From NCBI GenBank assembly GCA_002898255.1, contig BEIE01000002.1:620001-684000 (forward strand): a DNA stretch of 64,000 bases, given 5' to 3'. A program made the position numbers and the translations under genes. Shown in pieces: positions 19,895-28,879 of the stretch; within the stretch, counting starts at the first letter, position 1, and every line of letters starts with the position of its first letter. The notes under the pieces were generated by a model. It was given only the letters and a program-made list of their open reading frames with translations. It ran no database searches and was not told the DNA's origin. The DNA comes from a bacterium HR28. Lineage in GTDB: Bacteria; Chloroflexota; Chloroflexia; Thermomicrobiales; Thermomicrobiaceae.

Positions 19895-19912
19895 GGCGCG
19901 ATTCATCGCGCC
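19895..19912. repeat. Family B palindrome GGCGCGATTCATCGCGCC
   Basis: Intergenic, followed by CCTCCAGTGGGGGCGGTGCGGC as in other copies. Confidence 0.7.
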
Positions 19913-20203
19913 CCTCCAGTGGGGGCGGTGCGGCGCAAGGTGTTGGTGCGCCACGAAGGGTGTGCGGAGGCCTGGCAGGACGCGCTGGGACATCCGGTTG
20001 TCGGGGCGCTGGTTCTCGCGCCCGTTGTGTTCGCGGGGCGCGACGTGCTGTGCTCCCTTGCCCGGTAGGGCGACCCTCAAGGCAGCCCGCAGATCAGAGA
20101 CACGAGGGGAACGGCGGACAGGTCATCGGCGAGCTCACGGCTGTTGCTGGCTGGGGTCCGACTCCCTATCCCCTGCCGTGGATCTACTGCCCCTCGGAGT
20201 GGC

Positions 20204-20276
20204 GGGGGCGATACATCGCGTCCCTCCAAGGGGGCATCGGTGCGCCATGTCTTGTCGGGGCGCAATTGATTGCACC
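20204..20276 (+). repeat. Family B paired unit (GGGGGCGATACATCGCGTCCC ... GGGGCGCAATTGATTGCACC)
   Basis: Both palindromic arms separated by about 33 bp with GGCATCGGTGCGCCATGTCTTGTC between. Confidence 0.7.
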
Positions 20277-20440
20277 TGCGCACGTGGTAAGGCGCGGTAC
20301 GCGACTCACAAACAGGCCAGTGGCTGGGAGCGTGAGAGAGCAGCGGCTCTCGATCAGCGATGCCCTGGTGCTCGCGAGCCGAGGGGGATGCCACGCCCGC
20401 TCTCCTCTTGTATTGTCGGTATGCCGACGTAACAGTCCGC

Positions 20441-20460
20441 GGGCAGGATACATCACGCCC
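20441..20460. repeat. Family B degenerate palindrome GGGCAGGATACATCACGCCC
   Basis: Followed by CTCCGTAGG; matches family B first arm. Confidence 0.55.
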
Positions 20461-20612
20461 CTCCGTAGGACCTCAGCATGGACAATGACTTTCCTCCTGT
20501 GCTGTGCCCTGGAGAACAAAGTTGGTGCTGGTCGTCGCTCGCTGCAGCGCGTGTACTGGGTCGCTTCCAGGCGGGGATCGAGCAGTCGCATCAACCGGTA
20601 CTACTTTCCCTA

Positions 20613-20640
20613 TCGAGTCGTGCGGCGATTGTGCCGAAAC
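20613..20640 (+). promoter_or_regulatory. Candidate FliA-like promoter of flagellin (TCGA-N16-GCCGAAAC)
   Basis: Same geometry and -10-like sequence as upstream of MCP1 and flaG. Confidence 0.45.
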
Positions 20641-20781
20641 AGGGGAGCAGAAGGGAGGCCAGGCCGCGGGGAAACGCGGCACAAGTCATGGTCAACCGCG
20701 GGCGACGGCGAGACAGTCGCGGAAACACGAGCGGTGCAAGGACGCGCCGGAAGAGTGGACTGAGGGCAGAGGAGGCCAGTG

Positions 20782-21972
20782 ATGCGGATCTACAACAACG
20801 TCAACGCGGTCAATGCGCAGCGGAATCTCTCCATTACCGGCTTTGCGCTTGCCAAGTCAATTGAGAAGCTGTCGAGCGGCTTGCGCATCAACCGGGCTGC
20901 CGACGATGCTGCGGGGCTGTCAATCTCTGAGAAGCTGCGCGCGCAGATCCGGGGCGTGATGCAGGCGATGCGCAACGCCCAGGACGGCGTGTCGATGATC
21001 CAGACGGCGGAAGGTGCACTGAACGAAGTGCACTCGATGCTGCAGCGGATGCGTGAGCTTGCCGTGCAGGCCGCCAACGACACGCTGACGACCGAAGACC
21101 GCACGGCGATCAACAGCGAGCTGGAGAACTTGCGGAATGAGATCAATGCCATTGCGGCACGGACAACGTTTAACGGGAAGAGCCTTCTGACAGGCTCACT
21201 TGTCACCCAGTTGGATACTGCTACGAGCACGGTGAACGTCGGCTTTGTAGTTAATTCAACGTCAAATACTGCGGTATCCGCACTTGACGTGAGTCAAGCA
21301 AAACCTGGTCGCACCTTCACATTCACCGCCTCGGGTGCGAACTTGACACTTTCTGATGGCACGGTGAGCCAGACGATTACCGTCGGTGCTGTGGCCGCTG
21401 ATGGCTCGATCACCTTGAACTTTGATCAGCTGGGTATCAAGCTCACCGTTTCGTCGGTAGCCGGCGAGACTGGAGCAAACGTCGCGGCGGGGCTTGCTGG
21501 GCAGACGATCGCTACTGCTTCCAGCGGCGGATCCGCCAACTTCCAGGTTGGGCCTAATGCAGGCCACTACTACCTCGTGGCGTTCAGCAATATTCAGATT
21601 GGCACGAGTGGTGCCACGGAAATGGTGGCACTCAACACGGCGCTCAACAACTTCAATACAAGCCTCTCCGGAACGAACAGCGCGCAAGTTAGCAACGCGC
21701 AGGCCCTGGTTACTGCGGTTGACGGCGCGATTGGTTACATCAACAACATCCGCTCGCAACTTGGTGCGGCGCAGAACCGGCTCGAGCACACGATTGCCAA
21801 CCTGGGTGTGCAGCACGAGAACCTCACCGCCTCGGAGAGCCGCATCCGCGACGTCGACATGGCGGCCGAGATGGTCACCTTCACCCGCAACCAGATTCTC
21901 CAGCAGGCTGGTGTGGCGGTGCTGTCCCAGGCCAATGCCATCCCGCAGTCGGTGCTCCAGCTCCTGCGCTAA
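20782..21972 (+). CDS. fliC: Flagellin
   Basis: MRIYNNVNAVNAQRNLSITGFALAKSIEKLSSGLRINRAADDAAGLSISEKLRAQIRG; C-terminal AEMVTFTRNQILQQAGVAVLSQANAIPQSVLQLLR. Confidence 0.97.
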   Translation: MRIYNNVNAVNAQRNLSITGFALAKSIEKLSSGLRINRAADDAAGLSISEKLRAQIRGVMQAMRNAQDGVSMIQTAEGALNEVHSMLQRMRELAVQAANDTLTTEDRTAINSELENLRNEINAIAARTTFNGKSLLTGSLVTQLDTATSTVNVGFVVNSTSNTAVSALDVSQAKPGRTFTFTASGANLTLSDGTVSQTITVGAVAADGSITLNFDQLGIKLTVSSVAGETGANVAAGLAGQTIATASSGGSANFQVGPNAGHYYLVAFSNIQIGTSGATEMVALNTALNNFNTSLSGTNSAQVSNAQALVTAVDGAIGYINNIRSQLGAAQNRLEHTIANLGVQHENLTASESRIRDVDMAAEMVTFTRNQILQQAGVAVLSQANAIPQSVLQLLR

Positions 21973-21987
21973 ACGTAGCGGAACTCG

Positions 21988-22025
21988 CGCCCCGGTCGGG
22001 TCTCGCCTCGACCGGGGCGTTTTTG
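21988..22025 (+). terminator. Rho-independent terminator of flagellin gene
   Basis: CGCCCCGGTCG-GGTCTCGCCT-CGACCGGGGCGTTTTTG: 11-bp GC-rich stem plus T run, 16 bp after stop. Confidence 0.9.
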
Positions 22026-22502
22026 TTCACAACGCTTTCCATGCGGACGAACCGGCTGGCGTGACGGGGGTGGGCGACACACCAGTCCTTGCCCGCGAGG
22101 AGAGGCGAGATGGCACGCAGGCGGCGGGCGCAGGTGGCATACCGTGGACGAGCTCCCGAGGAGCCAACCTGAAGCTGCTGGTAATTGAGGCGTAGGTGAG
22201 ACAGTTGGCTGGAGCGCCAAGCGCTGGTGTCACCGGTACCCTCGCGGGGTGACGATGCCCCGCGCGTGCACCAACGACAAGGTTTGCGCGCCTGTTTCTC
22301 AAACAGTGGTCGTCCCTGGGGGAACACTGCTCAGCCAGCTGCTCTCCGCCTGCGCTGGAGGAGATCCTGTCGGAGCGGTGGGTGCTACAGAGGAGATGTC
22401 GTCGGGAGCGCGAGGTCGCAGGCCTGCGAAGGCCACGCAAAGACGACGCGGGGATACAGACGCAGGCAAGCGGGCCAGGCACGCGCACGAGAGGGGAACG
22501 AG

Positions 22503-22817
22503 ATGGTCGAGGGGATCAGACGAGCGAGCGAACAAGCCGGTGCTGTCTGGGGAGTCTCCGCTCGGGCTCAGCACCTGCAACTGGCTGCGGCGCAGCCAGG
22601 ACCAGCTCCGGCGCCGGTTGTCGCGCTGGCAGAGGTGACGCTGGAGCGGGCAGCCGGTGGAGAACCAGTCCGTCTTCGGGGTGCGCTCGCGCTGCACGGG
22701 GTGACCACCTGGTTCATCGTCGATCTGACGACTGGCCAGGTTACATTGCGCGATGCGCGCGGCGGGGGATGGTCAGGGGCGGTCGAAGCAGCACCGCGAC
22801 TCCTCAGCGCATGCTAA
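22503..22817 (+). CDS. Hypothetical protein (104 aa)
   Basis: ATG preceded by GAGGGGAACG; ordinary-looking composition; no recognised domain. Confidence 0.4.
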   Translation: MVEGIRRASEQAGAVWGVSARAQHLQLAAAQPGPAPAPVVALAEVTLERAAGGEPVRLRGALALHGVTTWFIVDLTTGQVTLRDARGGGWSGAVEAAPRLLSAC

Positions 22818-23326
22818 GTGGAGGCTGCGGTAGCGGCAGTGTGTCACAAACAGGAAGTTCGGCGAAGATTGGTCTCTCCAGGTAGCTACAACGACGGTAG
22901 CGAAGGGGCTTGTGGAGAGGGGAGCAGGGAATGTGGCAGATCGATGAAACCTTGCTGACTGAATAGCTCCACTAGGTGCAGGTAGCGTGGAGTGACAGTC
23001 GGCCAAGCTGGTGCAGCAGAAACTACGCCTTGTCGCACGGAGTGAGGTCAGTTGTGACCGCGTAGCCGATGATGATTGGAGTTTTTGTTCGTCGAGCATA
23101 GCTGGTCCAGTAGATCGCTGGGGAGTGCATGGGTGCCGTGATGGGATGGCTTGCTGTATGAATGGGCACCCTTAGTACTGTTGTCCTCGAACCATGTTGT
23201 GACGTGTGCCTAGGACGAGCAGTGGTGTTGACCCGGGACGATTCGGTCACGCGCAGCGACGCGCGGGGGATGCAACATGCTACGGCAGACCGTTCTCTTC
23301 CGGGAACGGTCGGACGAGGAGGAGCG

Positions 23327-25228
23327 ATGGGCGCTGACGAGCTGCTGCATCAGGTCGGCGACAAGATTTTTCTTTGCCTTGGCTTTAGTCCAACCGAGTT
23401 GCTTTGGCAGCGGCTGGCGCGGGTCGTGCAGCAGGAAGCGAAGCGGGCCGGTGCAGCTAGCGTTGACGAGTTCCTGCAGCGGGCACTGCGGGGCGAGCGA
23501 GCGGTACTGGAAGCGATCTGCCAAGGGCTAACGATCAACGAGACCTACTTCTTTCGTGAGCCGAAGCACTTCGATGCGCTGCGGCAGCTCCTACCCGAGC
23601 TCGCGGCGTTGCAGCGGCCGCTGCGGATCCTTTCGGCTGGATGCTCGAGTGGCGAGGAGCCGTACTCTCTGGCAATGACGGCCCAGGATGTGCTTGGTCC
23701 GCTCGGCCACAGCTTCGAGATCTTGGGAGTCGATTTCGATGCTGAGGCACTGGAACGCGCTCGACAAGGTTGCTACCGGTCCTGGTCGTTCCGCGACCAG
23801 GGGATGCAGCGGGCACGGGCGTATGTGGAACAACGTGGCGAGCTGTGGTGCGTGCGGGAGAGCATCCGTGCGCGCGTCACGTTCGAGCAGCTGAACCTGA
23901 TAGAGCGAGTCCCGTCTGGACCGTTTGCCGTGATCTTCTGTCGGAATACGCTCATGTACTTCACAACCGAGCACCGGAACGCGATTGTGCGCCGCTTCAC
24001 TGAGGAGCTCTTGCCAGGGGGAGTTCTTGTTATTGGCTCGGCCGAGACACTGGAGCGGCCGCCAAGTGAGCTGGAACGGGTGACCATTGCAGGAGCGTAT
24101 CTCTACCGAAAGCGGCCGCGCCTGGGCAGCGTCACGACAGTGGCCGACGAGGATCCAATACAGGTACTGCTAGTCAGTGCATCACCGGTGACGCGGGTCG
24201 CCATCCGGCAAGCGCTGCGTCTACTGCCGGGCGTGGAACTGGTCGGTGAAGCACGCTCGTTGGAGGAGGCGCGGACACGCCTGGAGGACCGTCCGGCAAC
24301 TGTGGTGGTCGATGCGTTAGAGAATGGCATTCTGCTCGAACGGCTGACAGGGTTGCAGAGCTGGCCGGTCGTTGTCCTTGTCGGGCCTGGCGTGCAGCCG
24401 CCGCGTGGTGTTCCGGCTGTTGCAGTACCGGAACTCGTTCCCGGTGCCGTCCGGCGGGTGGCGCCAGAGCTTGGCGAGGCGCTTGCTGCGGCGCGTTCGC
24501 GCTGGCGTGATCGTCCCAAGGTCGACGGTGCGGCGCGAGCAGGAACGGGGATTCTGCGGCGACCGTCGCCGGTTGGGGGTACTGTGCGCCCCAACGGACG
24601 ACCTGGCACAGGCACACTCGCCGAGCCGGTACGCCGAGCAGCTGAGCGGCTCTTGCTGATCGGCTCGTCTACTGGTGGGCCGGCGGTTGTGGCGGAGCTC
24701 GTGGCAGCGCTGCCACTGGGTCTTGGACTTGGGGTGCTGGTTGTCCAGCACATGCCGCCGAACTTCACGAGAAGCTTTGCCGAGCGCTTGGCACGGGTAG
24801 GGCAGTACGCGGCCCGTGAGGTGGAGGATGGGGAGTTGGTGATGGCCGACACCGTGCTGGTGGCGCCCGGTGGTCGGAATGTGCTGCTGACGCGGGCAGG
24901 AAGGGTGCAGGTCGTGCCGCCGGAGCCAGAGGATATCTACGTGCCGAATGTGAACCGGGCGTTCGTCTCAGTGGCGCGGGCCGGCTGGGGGCCGCGGGCT
25001 ATGGCAGTGATCCTCACCGGGATGGGGGATGACGGGGCGGTAGGGATGGCCGAACTCCAGGCGGCAGGCGCCTACACCGTGGTACAGCGACCGGAGGAGG
25101 CAGTGGTCTCTGGAATGATCGAGGCAGCGCTGGCACGGGGTGGGGTACAGAAGGTGGTGGCTGCTGCCGATATCCCTAGTGAGGTCGTGCGCTGGGCCCA
25201 GCGTGGCGTGCTGGTTCCGCCGCGCTGA
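23327..25228 (+). CDS. CheR methyltransferase - degenerate receiver - CheB methylesterase fusion
   Basis: CheR: SAGCSSGEEPYSLAM, INETYFFREPKHF, IFCRNTLMYF. REC-like: IQVLLVSASPVTRVAIRQAL...VVVDALENG. CheB: LIGSSTGGPAVV (Ser), VVQHMPPNFT (His), LTGMGDDGAVGM (Asp). Confidence 0.93.
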   Translation: MGADELLHQVGDKIFLCLGFSPTELLWQRLARVVQQEAKRAGAASVDEFLQRALRGERAVLEAICQGLTINETYFFREPKHFDALRQLLPELAALQRPLRILSAGCSSGEEPYSLAMTAQDVLGPLGHSFEILGVDFDAEALERARQGCYRSWSFRDQGMQRARAYVEQRGELWCVRESIRARVTFEQLNLIERVPSGPFAVIFCRNTLMYFTTEHRNAIVRRFTEELLPGGVLVIGSAETLERPPSELERVTIAGAYLYRKRPRLGSVTTVADEDPIQVLLVSASPVTRVAIRQALRLLPGVELVGEARSLEEARTRLEDRPATVVVDALENGILLERLTGLQSWPVVVLVGPGVQPPRGVPAVAVPELVPGAVRRVAPELGEALAAARSRWRDRPKVDGAARAGTGILRRPSPVGGTVRPNGRPGTGTLAEPVRRAAERLLLIGSSTGGPAVVAELVAALPLGLGLGVLVVQHMPPNFTRSFAERLARVGQYAAREVEDGELVMADTVLVAPGGRNVLLTRAGRVQVVPPEPEDIYVPNVNRAFVSVARAGWGPRAMAVILTGMGDDGAVGMAELQAAGAYTVVQRPEEAVVSGMIEAALARGGVQKVVAAADIPSEVVRWAQRGVLVPPR

Positions 25229-25254
25229 GTCGGAGAAAGCGGATGGGGGGCACG

Positions 25255-25635
25255 ATGTTGAAGGTTCTCATTGCCGATGACTCGAAAATGATGCGTGTCA
25301 TGCACGTGCGCTCACTGCGTCAGGTGGGATATGAGGTGGAGGTCACCGAAGCGAACAACGGTGAGGAGGCACTGGCGCAGTTTGAGCCGGGTAAGTTCGA
25401 TCTCGTCATTGTCGACTGGAACATGCCGGGGATGGACGGCATCGAGTTTGTCCGAGCGGCACGGGAGAAAGAGAACGGGGCGGCTCGGCGGACACCGATC
25501 CTGATGATTACGAGTCAGAGTACCGAAGAGCAGATGCTCAAGGCCAGGGAGGCAGGGGTCGATAACCTCTTGACGAAACCGGTGACGCCGGAGGCGCTCG
25601 GTGCAGCACTTGAGCTACTTCTCGCGCGGGCCTGA
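25255..25635 (+). CDS. cheY: CheY-like response regulator
   Basis: VLIADDSKMMR, VIVDWNMPGMDG, MITSQST, LLTKPVTPE. Confidence 0.93.
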   Translation: MLKVLIADDSKMMRVMHVRSLRQVGYEVEVTEANNGEEALAQFEPGKFDLVIVDWNMPGMDGIEFVRAAREKENGAARRTPILMITSQSTEEQMLKAREAGVDNLLTKPVTPEALGAALELLLARA

Positions 25636-25661
25636 GGTGTGGGGTGGGGAGGAGTGGCGTC

Positions 25662-26174
25662 GTGAGCCACGCGATCGTACAGGAGCTGACGGCGAGTGGG
25701 CAGCTCGTGGCCTTCATTGGCCAGGCGGCCAAGGAAGCGCTCGAGCCGTTGTGTGGTACTGAGGTGACGGTTGTGGGTGAGGGGGAGCTCCCGTGGGCGC
25801 ACCCGCCAGTAGGGATTGCGCTGGTGACCGTAGTCGATACGGGCGGCGGAGGTTTTCAGGCCGTCGTCTGGCTCGGGGGTGAACTTGAAGCGCTGGCTTC
25901 CGTGGCCGAGGTCCTGCTCGGTGAGCGACCGGACGGTGAGGACGAGATGCTCCAGGATGCCGTCCGGGAGCTGACCAACATTCTGGCCGGACAAATTCAA
26001 CGGCATCTGGCTGGGGTGGGGTTGCAGATGGGGCTTGGGCTGCCGGTGTATGTGAGTGGAGCCAAGAGCCTGAACGTGGGAGCGAGTCTCTCGAGTGGGG
26101 CTGCAGTGCGGGTGCAGGTCGGGTTGCCCGATCAACCGGTGCTCGACGTCGGTTTTGCTGCCAAGGAGGGTTAG
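25662..26174 (+). CDS. CheX-like chemotaxis phosphatase
   Basis: EDEMLQDAVRELTNILAGQIQRHLAGVGLQMGLGLPVYVSG resembles the CheX E-xx-N region; directly follows cheY. Confidence 0.7.
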   Translation: MSHAIVQELTASGQLVAFIGQAAKEALEPLCGTEVTVVGEGELPWAHPPVGIALVTVVDTGGGGFQAVVWLGGELEALASVAEVLLGERPDGEDEMLQDAVRELTNILAGQIQRHLAGVGLQMGLGLPVYVSGAKSLNVGASLSSGAAVRVQVGLPDQPVLDVGFAAKEG

Positions 26175-26193
26175 GAGCGGCAAGGAGCGAGGC

Positions 26194-26943
26194 ATGTCGG
26201 TCAAGGTCGCGCCGGTCTTTCCAGCGAGCGCGCCACTGACGCGCAATCCCAAGGTGCCCCAAAAGTACCGCGCCGTGCTGTGGGAGCAATACCTGCTTCC
26301 GACTGTCGCGGAGAACGTGGCGACGCTATTGGGCATCACGGTGGGTTTTTTGCCTGAGTCGATTGTGGGGGCGTACTTTGAGCGTGGCAAATTCCCACCG
26401 CAGTCGGGCTGGGCCCTGGCCCGTTTTCGGGTGAATCTGCAGGGGCAGGAGGTGCCTGCATACCTTCTGCAACCACTGGCGGAAGCGCTCGACTGGGGTG
26501 CGATCGGGATGCGACGGCCACCAGCGACTCGCGAGGCGCCCAGTGTCGGGAAAGATGGCGTGCAGCTTAGTGAGGCGCAACAAGGCGATCTTGCGGCGTA
26601 TCACGAGGTGTGCAACGTCGTGACGTGTGGGGTGCTTGCGCGTGCCTGGCGTGCCAAGCTGGGGCGACCGCTGGCCATTCTCTTGGACGGGGTGGAGGCA
26701 GTCACGCCAGCGCAGTTTCCTGCCGAACTGGAGCAGGGAAAGTGGCTGATCCTGCAAGCCAGCTTTGGTTACAGTGAGCGACCGGTGAAGCCGGCAAAGG
26801 GACAGTCGCCGCAGTACGAGAAGCAGACGGTCTGGCTGTTTGTGGTGCCAGAGTCGCTGGCGCTTGCGGCGCTTTGGGGCGCACCGGATGGGCGAGAGAA
26901 GGACAAAACAGCTTGGCTCGCAAGCACGGGGCAGTGGAAGTAG
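26194..26943 (+). CDS. Uncharacterised protein, possibly diverged CheC/FliM-like
   Basis: Fourth gene in the chemotaxis run; contains HEVCNVVTCGVLARAWRAKLGRPLAILLDGVEAVTP, which loosely resembles the E-xx-N region of CheC-like proteins. Confidence 0.6.
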   Translation: MSVKVAPVFPASAPLTRNPKVPQKYRAVLWEQYLLPTVAENVATLLGITVGFLPESIVGAYFERGKFPPQSGWALARFRVNLQGQEVPAYLLQPLAEALDWGAIGMRRPPATREAPSVGKDGVQLSEAQQGDLAAYHEVCNVVTCGVLARAWRAKLGRPLAILLDGVEAVTPAQFPAELEQGKWLILQASFGYSERPVKPAKGQSPQYEKQTVWLFVVPESLALAALWGAPDGREKDKTAWLASTGQWK

Positions 26944-27570
26944 TGAGGGCCGGGGCTTCCTCATTGGACGACACGTGTGGGGTGTTGGACTGAACCGGGG
27001 TGCAGCAACGGAATAGACGGCGGTTGTTGTCTTCTGGGCCGGCGTCCTGCACCGTCGAGTGATGTCAAAATCTGTTCTCAATACTGGTTATCTCAAGGTG
27101 TTGCTGACTATTCTGGGGAGAGTGTCTAATCCCATCGTCAGTGTGCTGCTGATGGTGCCCCTGCCCGCGGGGGTGCGGCCAATCGCCGACACCAGAGCAC
27201 CATGCTGGCGGACCAGAGGAACAGCCCAGTGGTAGAGAGCTGATTACCAACCGATCACTTGACCGATCACGCAGCTCTTCACCCGAATTGCTGTGCTGGC
27301 TGGGTGACTGGCTAGTGTCGTGCGTCGTGTGCCGAGAAGGGGACCCATCCGTGCGCCACGGAATGTCAGTCCGCCAGTTCTGGCGCTCACAACGCTTGTC
27401 GGGACACCACTCATCGAATCCGCGCACCTGATGGGCGCGGCATGTTACCCGCCACAGGTCAGAGGTGGGGGCCAAGAGAGGAAGAGTAGGCTGGGGAGCG
27501 GTGGCGTGGTGCCGGCCGATCGGAGTGTTCACCACGGCCGGTGCGAAATCGTCGGGATGCCGGCCAGAAG

Positions 27571-27593
27571 GCAAGCGCGATCCATCGCGTCCC
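27571..27593. repeat. Family B degenerate palindrome (GCAAGCGCGATCCATCGCGTCCC)
   Basis: Matches first arm core GCGATNCATCGC. Confidence 0.5.
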
Positions 27594-27685
27594 GACAAGA
27601 GGGGCCTCTCGATGCGCTACGGGCGGTGGGGACGCCATGAACGGTGCGCGGGTCTGATATGACACGGTGTGTGGTACCCGGTTGT

Positions 27686-27711
27686 TGGGGCGCGAATTCT
27701 AGCGCACCCCT
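27686..27711. repeat. Family B palindrome with T-tract (TTGGGGCGCGAATTCTAGCGCACCCCTTTTT)
   Basis: GGGGCGCGAATTCTAGCGCACCCC hairpin followed by five T. Confidence 0.55.
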
Positions 27712-27850
27712 TTTTGTCGGGGCGCACTACATTGTTCCCGCAGACCTGACGGAGGCCAGATGATCGTTAAACCCATCGTTCGCCGTCATTCAGCCGCAAC
27801 CGGCCAACGAACTGGTGCCCGAACAGGCAATGACTGGCTTTCTGGCCGGC

Positions 27851-27925
27851 GGGCGCGATACATCGCGCCCCTACAGTAGAGAATGTCGGTGCGGCACATG
27901 GTGTTGGGGCGCTATGAATCGTGTG
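27851..27925 (+). repeat. Family B paired unit
   Basis: GGGCGCGATACATCGCGCCC (27851-27870) then GTCGGTGCGGCACATGGTGTTGGGGCGCTATGAATCGTGTG. Confidence 0.75.
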
Positions 27926-27998
27926 CAGGCCCGGTACAACGCGGTGCGTAGCATCGAATTGTCAGAGCTCATGGTTATAGCGCCCAGAAAGCTTGTCA

Positions 27999-28019
27999 GG
28001 GCGCAATCTCATTGCGCCC
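27999..28019. repeat. Family B palindrome GGGCGCAATCTCATTGCGCCC
   Basis: Hairpin in the same gene-poor interval. Confidence 0.65.
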
Positions 28020-28811
28020 GCGCGCCCACCAGGCGTGCGAAACATGTCGGTTTCTTGGGGCGTCATCAAGAGCACCGCCATACTCCAGGAACGCGGTATC
28101 CCAGGGGCATGGAAGAACGAGGGGTGGTGACAGGGGGTGCCGGAGAGGAGCGTAGGCATCACAGGTGCGGCTGCGCTCCCCACTCACGAGGGCCCATGCG
28201 GACGGTATGTCGTCTGTAGGGTCAGCGAGCGTGGTTGTCGTGAAGCGCCCTCTGCGATGCAGGAGTTAGTACCCATCGACTGATGCTGGCTATGCTATCT
28301 GGTTGTTGGCTTTTGTTCCTCGCAGGTGCGCCACTCATGTGCGGCAGGAGGAGTCTGAAAGCCTCGTTGCTCCAGTACCACGCAGACTTCCGCCACCAAC
28401 GCCCTGTGTGGTCGATGAATTTTTCGGCGGGGCAAGAGAAGCGTTGAATCACCCGCTCTGCGAAGCCTGTGTCACCGAGAAGCACGGTGGCGGCATGTTC
28501 TTCCCGGTATCAATCCGATGGATACTGCTCCGCTGAACTCTTGAAGTAGGGCGGCTCAGTCCCTCGTTTCCTCAAATTGGGTTCCAACCACACGCAATGC
28601 CAGCGATACAGGAAGAGGGGCCGGCTTCTTTGCGACGGTTGCCGAAAGAATCACGCCTGACATGAGCAAGGTAAGACCTTGGGTGCGGCATGGTGCAGCG
28701 GCGGGGACGATCTCGGTCGGGAGATGTTCTCCTGTCGGCGAACTTTGCGACTACAACCGGCACAGGTCACCCGGCGGACCGGAGCTGGTACTGCTTTCCC
28801 ACAGCGATAAC

Positions 28812-28839
28812 TCAAGCAGACTGCGGTGTTGTCCGAAAT
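28812..28839 (+). promoter_or_regulatory. Candidate FliA-like promoter of MCP1 (TCAA-N16-TCCGAAAT)
   Basis: Same layout as flaG and flagellin upstream regions. Confidence 0.45.
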
Positions 28840-28879
28840 ATCTCGGAGAAACGGGCAGGTTGTCGCTTGGGGAGGTTCC

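Noticed and set aside
23040-23080. GCCGATGA upstream of cheRB as a further FliA-like promoter
   Set aside because: The -35 partner at 16-bp spacing (AGGT) does not match.
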